Below are positions 8,124-13,843 of a DNA stretch of 20,494 nt, one piece after another. This DNA comes from a virus. The position numbers and the translations under genes are program-made. The first letter of the stretch is position 1; each line of letters starts with the position of its first letter. Below the pieces are notes generated by a model. It did no database searches and had not been told where the DNA came from. It saw only the letters and a program-made list of their open reading frames with translations. The DNA is taken from positions 1-20,494 of the IMG/VR virus record IMGVR_UViG_3300032241_000034; one strand, written 5' to 3'.

Positions 8124-8648
8124 ATGTCGCAGACTGGATTCACGCCCATACTTTTGTTCGGAAGTACGACTTCTGGGAATACTCCATCATCTGCAAATCT
8201 AACTACAAGTTCTAATGGTGTAGAGATAGCTATTAATGCTACAGATGGAAAGTTGTTTTATAAGGACAACTCAGGAACTGTACAGACAATGGCAACAAGT
8301 GGGATAGGTAACAATCTAACTTATTCTGCTACAAATACAACATTTTTGTTCAATAGTACGGGGTCTACTCAATTACCGATTGGAACGACTGCACAACGTC
8401 CAGGAACTCCAGCCACCGCAATGCTGAGGTACAACACAACACTGGCGCAGTTTGAGGGCTATAACGGCTCGGTGTGGGGTGGGATTGGTGGTGGTTTGGG
8501 TGGTGGGTCTATATTGACCAACACGACCACGGTGACAACCAGTTCAACGATCCCTAGTGGGACGAATGGTTTTTCAGTAGGTCCTGTGACGATCAACTCA
8601 GGAATTACGGTAACGGTCAGCTCAGGGCAAAGATGGGTAGTTGTGTAA
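8124..8648 (+). CDS. Small tail fibre-like protein (174 aa)
   Basis: A 174-residue Ser/Thr/Gly/Asn-rich protein, with AAAAGGATTTAAT before the ATG as a clear ribosome binding site. It contains 'VEIAINATDGKLFYKDNSGT' near residues 33-52 and 'QRPGTPATAMLRYNTTLAQF' near residues 93-112, followed by 'EGYNGSVWGG'. These are typical phage fibre elements that often precede a receptor-binding tip. It closes with the SVGP...GxxVTVxSGxRW motif shared with the preceding 68-residue protein. It is probably a short tail-fibre or fibre-tip subunit. No chaperone domain is present. Confidence 0.75.
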   Translation: MSQTGFTPILLFGSTTSGNTPSSANLTTSSNGVEIAINATDGKLFYKDNSGTVQTMATSGIGNNLTYSATNTTFLFNSTGSTQLPIGTTAQRPGTPATAMLRYNTTLAQFEGYNGSVWGGIGGGLGGGSILTNTTTVTTSSTIPSGTNGFSVGPVTINSGITVTVSSGQRWVVV

Positions 8649-8662
8649 TATAAAGGATTAAT

Positions 8663-9886
8663 ATGAGTTCAATTGCATCAGGAACAACGACAACGACAGG
8701 CTTAGTATATACGTCTGATACAACAGGTAATCTAGTTTTACAAACCAACGGCACGACTACTGCAGTAACAATAGATACAAGTCAAAGGGTTGGTATAGGT
8801 ACAAGTAGTCCTAGCACTTTTTTACAAATAGGTAGTACTACAGCAAATTCTAATTCAGTTATTACATTTGGAAAAACAACATCAACATTGCAATCCACAT
8901 TACCTACAATTTACTGTGGGAGTGTAATTCAATCAGGAACTTCTCCAGATTTAGTTTTGCAAACAGGCTCTACAAGTGGTGGAGTTGTTTTTGTAACAGG
9001 CGGTAGTTTAAATAACAATCTAATTTATGACTCCAACGGTAACTTAGGATTAGGAGTTACTCCTAGTGCTTGGCAATCTGGAAGAAAAGCATTTCAAGTG
9101 GGTAATGCTTCAATAAATTCTGTTACACCTTCTCAAAATCAAATTGGTGCTAATTTTTATTATGATGGTACAAATAATAAATACATTTCATCTGACTATG
9201 CCTCGTTATACCAACAATTAAGTGGCACTCACCAATGGTATATAGCACCATCAGGAACTGCGGGTAACACAATTACAGGCTTTAGTACTGCGGCAATGAC
9301 ACTAGATAATAGTGGTAATTTGTTGGTTGGGGCAACTGCTACATCTGTAACAACTGGTGGATTTGCTTTACAACCCGCTTCAGGCGGTTCCGCTATAAAT
9401 ATTGGACATACTTCTGGAACATCGTCTGGGTCTTCCTACACGCAATTTTTGTATAACGGTTCTGCAATTGGAACTATTACACAAAACGGAACAACAGCAG
9501 TAGCGTACAACACCACATCAGACCGAAGACTTAAAACTAATATTGCAGACCTCACAAATAGCGGAACAGTAATTGATTCTCTTAAACCAAGATCATTTAC
9601 TTGGATTTCTGATAATTCTGCTGATGCAGGATTTATTGCCGATGAGATTCAACAAGTCTTGCCAAAAGCAGTAACTGGACAACCTAATGCAACAAAAGAA
9701 GAAGAGTACGAAGTAACTCCTGCGGTTAAAGATTCTGAAGGAAATATCACAACTCCTGCGGTCATGGGCACAAGAACAGTTCCTGATTATCAAATGATTG
9801 ACGCATCACAACCAGAGTTAATTGCTTATTTGGTAGCAGAAGTTCAATCCCTAAGAGCAAGATTAAAAGCGGCTAACATAGCTTAA
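8663..9886 (+). CDS. Tail fibre with C-terminal Peptidase_S74 chaperone (407 aa)
   Basis: A 407-residue fibre. The N-terminal module 'TGLVYTSDTTGNLVLQTNG' and 'TIDTSQRVGIGTSSP' is related to the N-termini at 9897 and 10606. The middle has 'LGLGVTPSAW' and 'AMTLDNSGNLLVG', shared with the fibre at 10606. The C-terminal ~122 residues are a Peptidase_S74 intramolecular chaperone: it starts at S286 in 'TTSDRRLKTNI' with K291 five residues later. That Ser-Lys spacing matches the catalytic dyad of endosialidase chaperones, which fold the trimer and then self-cleave just before the Ser. The tail ends in a coiled-coil-like 'AEVQSLRARLKAAN'. AAAGGATTAAT precedes the ATG. Relative to the other two S74 domains it has a ~25-residue insertion around 'KEEEYEVTPAVKDSEG'. 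Confidence 0.9.
   Translation: MSSIASGTTTTTGLVYTSDTTGNLVLQTNGTTTAVTIDTSQRVGIGTSSPSTFLQIGSTTANSNSVITFGKTTSTLQSTLPTIYCGSVIQSGTSPDLVLQTGSTSGGVVFVTGGSLNNNLIYDSNGNLGLGVTPSAWQSGRKAFQVGNASINSVTPSQNQIGANFYYDGTNNKYISSDYASLYQQLSGTHQWYIAPSGTAGNTITGFSTAAMTLDNSGNLLVGATATSVTTGGFALQPASGGSAINIGHTSGTSSGSSYTQFLYNGSAIGTITQNGTTAVAYNTTSDRRLKTNIADLTNSGTVIDSLKPRSFTWISDNSADAGFIADEIQQVLPKAVTGQPNATKEEEYEVTPAVKDSEGNITTPAVMGTRTVPDYQMIDASQPELIAYLVAEVQSLRARLKAANIA
9294..9330 (+). repeat. 37-bp repeat, copy 1 (in fibre at 8663)
   Basis: This segment matches 11009-11045 at 36 of 37 positions, differing at 9312 (g) versus 11027 (c). It encodes 'AMTLDNSGNLLVG'. Nearby exact repeats are 9056-9073 with 10768-10785 (18 bp) and 9252-9267 with 10970-10985 (16 bp), all in the same order in both genes. 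Confidence 0.9.
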
Positions 9887-9896
9887 GGAACATAAT

Positions 9897-10622
9897 ATGT
9901 CATCAAATATTCTCAAAGCCGACAATGGCGTATCAAGTGGCACAACGGGTTTAGTCTATACCGCTGGGAGTGCTTGTGCCGTTTATTGGCTGAAGTTATC
10001 TGAGCATGATGATATGTTTACTCAAGGTTATATTGGCGTTTCTTCCGATGTTGAGTTTCGTTGGAGACAGCATTTAAAGAAAAAAGAAAATCCTCACCTT
10101 GAGCACGCTATTAATAAGTATGGTGAACACAGCATAATCAAGCAAATAGTACTTATTGCCGAAAGAGATTACTGCTTAGATATTGAGAAAAAGCTACGTC
10201 CAGATCCAAAGATTGGATGGAATATAGCTATTGGCGGAGGAAATCCACCAACGGATTATGGAGTTAAGTTCCAAAAAGGTCATGTAAGTTGGAAGACAGG
10301 CGTGCCAGTTCCCGAGGAAACACGCCAGAAGATTGCAAATACACTAAAGGGTAATATTCCTTGGAACAAAGGCAAAAAAGGATTACAGGCGGCTTGGAAT
10401 AAAGGAAAGCCTTGGTCAGAAGAAGTCCGTAAACAAATGTCAGTGACAAGGAAGGGTAGAAAACCATCTGAAGAGACTAGACAAAAGAAGAGAGAAGCTA
10501 TGCTAGGTAGAAAGCCTTACGAGATGACCGATGAGATTAGGGCAAAAATATCCGCAGGATTAAAGAGAAGACATCAACTATTGGTTGAAGCAAAGGAGCA
10601 AGATAATGGCATCAATAATTAA
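9897..10622 (+). CDS. GIY-YIG homing endonuclease with NUMOD3-like repeats, fused to a fibre N-terminus
   Basis: A 241-residue protein in three parts. Residues 1-25 ('ILKADNGVSSGTTGLVYTA') are a tail-fibre N-terminus, like that of the gene at 10606. Residues ~28-117 are a GIY-YIG nuclease: V29-Y30-W31 in place of GIY, then Y45-I46-G47. R55 and H59 lie 10 and 14 residues after that Tyr, the same spacing as R27 and H31 of I-TevI. E97 in 'DIEKKL' is the likely catalytic Glu and N109 in 'GWNIA' the conserved Asn. Residues ~134-226 hold about four NUMOD3-like DNA-binding units ('PEETRQKIANTLKGN', 'SEEVRKQMSVTRKG', 'SEETRQKKREAMLG', 'TDEIRAKISAGLKRR'). It is expected to nick or cut fibre DNA and spread by repair. 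AAGGAACATAAT precedes the ATG. Its last codons overlap the next fibre's start by 17 bases. Confidence 0.9.
   Translation: MSSNILKADNGVSSGTTGLVYTAGSACAVYWLKLSEHDDMFTQGYIGVSSDVEFRWRQHLKKKENPHLEHAINKYGEHSIIKQIVLIAERDYCLDIEKKLRPDPKIGWNIAIGGGNPPTDYGVKFQKGHVSWKTGVPVPEETRQKIANTLKGNIPWNKGKKGLQAAWNKGKPWSEEVRKQMSVTRKGRKPSEETRQKKREAMLGRKPYEMTDEIRAKISAGLKRRHQLLVEAKEQDNGINN
9972..10605 (+). mobile_element. Probable homing-endonuclease insertion within a fibre gene 5' end (approximate limits)
   Basis: Fibre-like coding stops at about codon 25 of the ORF at 9897, and fibre coding resumes with a fresh start at 10606. The material between is the endonuclease body and its DNA-binding repeats. The left limit is placed where similarity to other fibre N-termini ends, so it is uncertain by a few bases. 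I see no intron-like conserved core or terminal repeats, so this looks like a free-standing homing gene, not an intron or transposon. Confidence 0.55.
10592..10598 (+). promoter_or_regulatory. Ribosome binding site deciding the start at 10606
   Basis: AAAGGAG lies seven bases before the ATG at 10606, inside the last codons of the endonuclease ORF. It decides against the in-frame TTG at 10585, which precedes this site. It also means the downstream fibre's translation signal lies inside the endonuclease coding sequence. Confidence 0.8.
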
Positions 10623-11550
10623 GGCTGACAACGGTGTTTCGTCAGGTGTGACGGGAATAGTACAGACTGCCGATTCCAGTGGGCAACTTGCTTTGCAAAC
10701 GACCACTTCAGGTGGTACGGCAACTACTGCAATAACGATAGATAACTCACAAAACGTGGGTGTGGGTGTTACTCCTAGTGCTTGGACAACTTCAGGTTCT
10801 ACTAAAGCATTAGAAATGACTAATGGAGTTTCTTTATCTTCTTATGGTAGTGCCGCTGGTCTGTATCAAAACGCTTATGTTGCTAGTGGTGGCTACACTT
10901 ATAAAACTACTGCAACCGCATCTGCGTATCAACAAGGTGGAGGTGTTCATTATTGGTTAAATGCACCACCAGGAACTGCGGGTAATCCTATAACCACTTT
11001 TACCCAAGCAATGACACTAGATAATACTGGTAATTTGTTGGTTGGACAAACAACGCAAACTTATACATCAGTTGGTTTTAGCGTATTAGGTACTGGAAGT
11101 GCCGCACCTGGAACAGTTAACTCCACTTTATCAACTTCAACTAATGCAGTAAGTTCATACAATTTATATTCAACAGGGGCAAGTGCTTTTAGATTTTATG
11201 TGACAATGGATGGTACTATTCATGCCACATCAACTTCTATTACTGCTATTTCTGATGTATCACTTAAGACTAATATTAAACCTTTAGAAACAGGTCTTGC
11301 AGAAATTAATCGTCTTCAACCTAGAAGGTTTGACTGGCTTGATCAAACTGTAAATGAAGGTACAAACATAGCAGGGTTTATTTCTCAAGAAGTGCAAGAA
11401 GTTTTACCTGATTTAACCCCTAATTTTAAATACAACGAAACAGAAACAAAACTTGGTTTAAAAATGGGTGACATGATACCCACAATGGTAAAAGCCATTC
11501 AGGAGTTATCAGCAGAAGTAACGGCTCTTAAAGCCAAAATTGGAGTTTAA
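10606..11550 (+). CDS. Tail fibre with C-terminal Peptidase_S74 chaperone (314 aa)
   Basis: A 314-residue fibre started at the ATG with an AAAGGAG site, not the upstream TTG at 10585. The N-terminus MASIIKADNGVSSGVTGIVQ shares about 18 of 25 residues with the N-terminus of the endonuclease fusion. The middle ('VGVGVTPSAW', 'PPGTAGNPITTF', 'AMTLDNTGNLLVG') is paralogous to the fibre at 8663, including a near-identical 37-bp DNA stretch. The chaperone begins at S216 in 'ISDVSLKTNI' with K221 as dyad partner, and contains 'NRLQPRRFDW' and 'GFISQEVQEVLPDL'. It ends in a predicted coiled coil ('QELSAEVTALKAKIGV'). It is expected to trimerise and release its chaperone by self-cleavage before S216. 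Confidence 0.9.
   Translation: MASIIKADNGVSSGVTGIVQTADSSGQLALQTTTSGGTATTAITIDNSQNVGVGVTPSAWTTSGSTKALEMTNGVSLSSYGSAAGLYQNAYVASGGYTYKTTATASAYQQGGGVHYWLNAPPGTAGNPITTFTQAMTLDNTGNLLVGQTTQTYTSVGFSVLGTGSAAPGTVNSTLSTSTNAVSSYNLYSTGASAFRFYVTMDGTIHATSTSITAISDVSLKTNIKPLETGLAEINRLQPRRFDWLDQTVNEGTNIAGFISQEVQEVLPDLTPNFKYNETETKLGLKMGDMIPTMVKAIQELSAEVTALKAKIGV
11009..11045 (+). repeat. 37-bp repeat, copy 2 (in fibre at 10606)
   Basis: Partner of 9294-9330, identical at 36 of 37 positions and in the same reading frame and gene position. Such blocks could allow recombination or gene conversion between the two fibre genes on either side of the endonuclease. Confidence 0.9.
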
Positions 11551-11551
11551 T

Positions 11552-12442
11552 ATGACAACAGTTATTGGGGGATCAGCCCCATCAATTACGTTTAGTGACT
11601 CAACAACACAGTCTACTGCGTTTACAGGTCTAAACCAATCGGCTTCGCCTTATACAACCTCGTTGGGGTATCAGGCATTAAATAGCAATACTGGAGCTAA
11701 CAATACAGTAGTAGGGTATCAAGCGGGATATAGTAATACAACAGGCACTTACAATAATTATTTAGGATATCAAGCAGGATATTCAAACAGCACTTCAACA
11801 CAAAACAATGCTTTTGGATACTATGCTTTACAGGCTTGCACAGGTGGTTCTAATTCTGCATTTGGTCATGGTGCAGGATATTTAATAACTACTGGTTCAT
11901 ATAACACTATCCTTGGAGCTTACTCAGGCAACCAAGGTGGTTTAGACATTCGTACATCTAGTAGTTATATTGTTCTATCAGATGGGGCTGGAAATCCAAG
12001 GGGTTATTTCAATAGTACTGGCGACTGGGTTGTTACAGTAGGAGATATAAACTGTTATGGTTCTTATTCAAATACAACCGCTAACGCAGCAAACTTAAAT
12101 GTTGCATCTGATGGATACTTTAGGCGGTCAACTTCAGCTTTGAAATACAAAACAAATGTTCGTGATTTGCCAACAATAGATATTACTAAATTTAGACCAG
12201 TAGTTTACAACTCTAATTGCGAAGGTGATGATAAAACTGTTGACCATTTTGGTTTTATTGCAGATGAAGTTGACCAAGCAGGATATAAACAATTAGTATC
12301 TTATGGCGCACAAGGAGAAGTTGAAGGCTTCCAATACGAACGTATGACCGCAGTATTGACTCAACAAGTTCAACAATTACTTGCAACCGTAACAGCCCAA
12401 GCAACAGAGATAGCCGCACTTAAAGCTAAGGTAGGAATATGA
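11552..12442 (+). CDS. Tail fibre with YadA-like repeats and variant Peptidase_S74 chaperone (296 aa)
   Basis: A 296-residue fibre, starting at the ATG at 11552 with GGAG just upstream; the in-frame TTG at 11540 lies before that site. Residues ~30-125 carry repeats of the type 'LGYQALNSNTGANNTVVGYQ' and 'AGYSNTTGTYNNYLGYQAGY', like YadA-type adhesin heads and quite different from the two fibres upstream. The chaperone begins near S195 with K200 ('TSALKYKTNV'). The Ser-Lys spacing of five is kept, but the usual Asp after Ser is Ala. It continues with 'FGFIADEVDQAGYKQLVSYG' and ends in a coiled coil, 'TAQATEIAALKAKVGI'. The TGA overlaps the following holin-like gene by four bases (ATGA). It is probably a further receptor-binding fibre; whether it still self-cleaves is open. 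Confidence 0.9.
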   Translation: MTTVIGGSAPSITFSDSTTQSTAFTGLNQSASPYTTSLGYQALNSNTGANNTVVGYQAGYSNTTGTYNNYLGYQAGYSNSTSTQNNAFGYYALQACTGGSNSAFGHGAGYLITTGSYNTILGAYSGNQGGLDIRTSSSYIVLSDGAGNPRGYFNSTGDWVVTVGDINCYGSYSNTTANAANLNVASDGYFRRSTSALKYKTNVRDLPTIDITKFRPVVYNSNCEGDDKTVDHFGFIADEVDQAGYKQLVSYGAQGEVEGFQYERMTAVLTQQVQQLLATVTAQATEIAALKAKVGI

Positions 12443-12633
12443 ACCAACTCACCACACTATTAAAAGACAAGCACGTTCTTTGGGCTTTGTTTATTGCCAT
12501 ACTCTCAGTATTGCAGGGTTTCTTATTTGTTTTTCCGCTGACTCCTGTTCACCAGATGTTAGTGGGCATTATAATTTCCGTGGTCGTGGTATTACTGCGA
12601 TACATTGAACTTAACCAACCTACAGGGAATTAA
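12439..12633 (+). CDS. Holin-like protein with two membrane segments (64 aa)
   Basis: A 64-residue protein with two hydrophobic segments at residues ~14-34 ('WALFIAILSVLQGFLFVFPL') and ~40-57 ('MLVGIIISVVVVLLRYI'). A short turn separates them, with a charged N-terminal 'LLKDKH' and a polar C-terminus. Size and topology fit class II-type holins, which permeabilise the inner membrane at lysis. The gene overlaps the last fibre by four bases and opens the lysis and membrane block. A second two-span candidate lies at 14286 next to the endolysin, so which one is the true holin (the other perhaps an antiholin) is unresolved. Confidence 0.65.
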   Translation: MNQLTTLLKDKHVLWALFIAILSVLQGFLFVFPLTPVHQMLVGIIISVVVVLLRYIELNQPTGN

Positions 12634-12634
12634 T

Positions 12635-12778
12635 ATGCAAGAAGTAAAACTATCAGTACAAACACTCAACATGGTTATGAGCTATCTTGGAACAAAGCCT
12701 TTTCAAGAAGTATTCCAGATCATTGAGGCGGTGCAAAAAGAAGTGAATGCACAACAAGCCGAGGCTCCAAAAGAGTAA
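12635..12778 (+). CDS. Very small conserved-type protein (47 aa)
   Basis: A 47-residue ORF: MQEVKLSVQTLNMVMSYLGT, then 'KPFQEVFQIIEAVQKEVNAQ' and a short 'QAEAPKE' tail. It fits tightly between two genes (one base after the previous TAA, two bases before the next ATG), with AGGGAATTAAT as leader. It is predicted helical, with no membrane segment. I recall comparable peptides with 'L..I..YLG..P..EV..LI..I' next to holin genes in aquatic phages. The function is unknown; a regulator of holin or lysis timing is conceivable by position only. Confidence 0.7.
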   Translation: MQEVKLSVQTLNMVMSYLGTKPFQEVFQIIEAVQKEVNAQQAEAPKE

Positions 12779-12780
12779 TC

Positions 12781-12975
12781 ATGGATGATGTTGAAACTCG
12801 CATTGCTGTTCATGAAGCCATTTGTGCTGAAAGATACAAACGCATAGAAGAGTCATTAGATCTAGGAGAAAAGAGGATGACCAAAATAGAGTATTTACTC
12901 TATGGGGTTATGCTTTGTGTCTTGCTTGGACCAGGCGTTGCGGCTGAATTCATCAAGAAAATCTTTGGGATATAA
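12781..12975 (+). CDS. Small membrane protein with N-terminal amphipathic/coiled region (64 aa)
   Basis: A 64-residue protein. The first ~37 residues are charged and helical ('MDDVETRIAVHEAICAERYK', 'RIEESLDLGEKRMTKIE'). One hydrophobic segment follows at ~38-55 ('YLLYGVMLCVLLGPGVAAEF'), then a Lys-containing end 'IKKIFGI'. This is a single-span protein with a soluble coil, similar to small accessory lysis or membrane proteins of phages. It may be a pinholin, antiholin or membrane anchor, but no family assignment is secure. Its last codons overlap the open upstream extension of the next gene. Confidence 0.7.
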   Translation: MDDVETRIAVHEAICAERYKRIEESLDLGEKRMTKIEYLLYGVMLCVLLGPGVAAEFIKKIFGI

Positions 12976-13043
12976 AAATTGACCCGTTTACCCTCATCGC
13001 CACCGCCAACATTGCCTTCAAAGCAATCAAGCAAGGATGTGAG

Positions 13044-13691
13044 ATGTTCCGAGAGGGACAAGCCATTGTCAAAGATGTTGTCAAGACGGCTAACGAAGTC
13101 AAGGCGATTGGCAAGGAAGTCGGTGGCATTTTTGGTTTTTTCAAGAATTTATTTGTTTCTAAAGAACAAGAAAGAAAACTTGAAGATTTAAGACCTGTTA
13201 AACAGGCTAAAAAGAAAGCAGATGAGTTTGATCCAACGGCTTTGTACTCTGAGATCAGCAAGAATTTGACAGCGTTCTACAAGGCTTATAACGCTCTCAA
13301 GATGCATATTGCGGATGAGGAGGAAAAGTCAAAGACTGTTTACGATCCCAATGGAGATCAGACAGAAAGAGCAATTAACAGGGTTCTTGCAATGACCAGA
13401 ATGGAAGAGATGCAAGTAGAACTAAGGGAGTACATGATTTATCAAGTACCCCCTGAACTGAAGGATTTGTACACCCGTGTGAGGGAAATGATTGGAACTG
13501 TACAACAGGAACAGTTGGTTGCTAGGAGGGCTTATTTTCGCAATAAAAAGAAAATAGAAGAGGAAATTGCAGAAAAAAAGCAAAAAGAGTGGTTTAAAGT
13601 GGCTTGTACTGTTGCAATAGCGTTTGTGGCAATTTACTTAATGGGTTTTATGTGGGCACTTCATCGAGTGAGTCATGGGCGTATGTACTGA
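13044..13691 (+). CDS. C-terminal-anchored coiled-coil membrane protein (215 aa from ATG; start uncertain)
   Basis: From the ATG at 13044 the protein has 215 residues. AAGGA six bases upstream supports this start. The frame stays open and protein-like upstream to 12948, including 'IDPFTLIATANIAFKAIKQG', without any ATG, GTG or TTG. Phage proteins I recall of this architecture begin with M-(I/L)-DPFT, so an ATA (12972) or ATT (12978) start is possible, giving 239 or 237 residues. The body is highly charged and helical ('QAKKKADEFDP', 'TRMEEMQVELREYMIY', 'KKIEEEIAEKKQKEW'). One membrane span near residues 187-205 ('VACTVAIAFVAIYLMGFMWA') follows. The function is unknown. It sits in the lysis block and overlaps the next small gene. 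Confidence 0.75.
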   Translation: MFREGQAIVKDVVKTANEVKAIGKEVGGIFGFFKNLFVSKEQERKLEDLRPVKQAKKKADEFDPTALYSEISKNLTAFYKAYNALKMHIADEEEKSKTVYDPNGDQTERAINRVLAMTRMEEMQVELREYMIYQVPPELKDLYTRVREMIGTVQQEQLVARRAYFRNKKKIEEEIAEKKQKEWFKVACTVAIAFVAIYLMGFMWALHRVSHGRMY

Positions 13692-13843
13692 TCATTGTGA
13701 TACTGGCATTGTTGTTTGTTTTGATTATTCCTGTTCTTGGTTTCATGTACATGGATATTCGTCAAGAGAGAATTTTGATGGAGTCCAATATCAAGCGGAT
13801 TGAAAAGCTGAAGAAAGAAGTAGAGGCTGAGAAAGAAAAATAA
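13652..13843 (+). CDS. Small single-span membrane protein (63 aa; GTG start proposed)
   Basis: The frame encodes 'SSSESWAYVLIIVILALLFV', 'LIIPVLGFMYMDIRQER' and a charged helical tail 'KRIEKLKKEVEAEKEK'. That is one strong transmembrane segment followed by a cytoplasmic-type coiled coil. There is no ATG before the hydrophobic core. GTG at 13652 gives 63 residues and overlaps the previous gene by 40 bases, while a TTG at 13604 would add an unlikely Cys/Asn-rich extension. The ribosome binding site is poor for either. Its TAA shares a base with the ATG of the Rz-like gene. The role is unknown; it could be a lysis accessory. Confidence 0.6.
   Translation: MGTSSSESWAYVLIIVILALLFVLIIPVLGFMYMDIRQERILMESNIKRIEKLKKEVEAEKEK

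Noticed and set aside
10585-10605. TTG starts at 10585, 11540 and 13604
   Set aside because: The first two lie before a good ribosome site serving a closer ATG (10606, 11552). The third adds a Cys/Asn-rich extension that does not look like an N-terminus.
9897-10622. Group I intron hosting the GIY-YIG gene
   Set aside because: The downstream fibre has its own ribosome site, start and complete N-terminal module, so no exon joining is needed. I saw no intron core, though I could not fold the RNA.
3135-12442. Diversity-generating retroelement in the fibre genes
   Set aside because: No reverse transcriptase gene and no template/variable repeat pair with adenine-specific changes was seen in the window.
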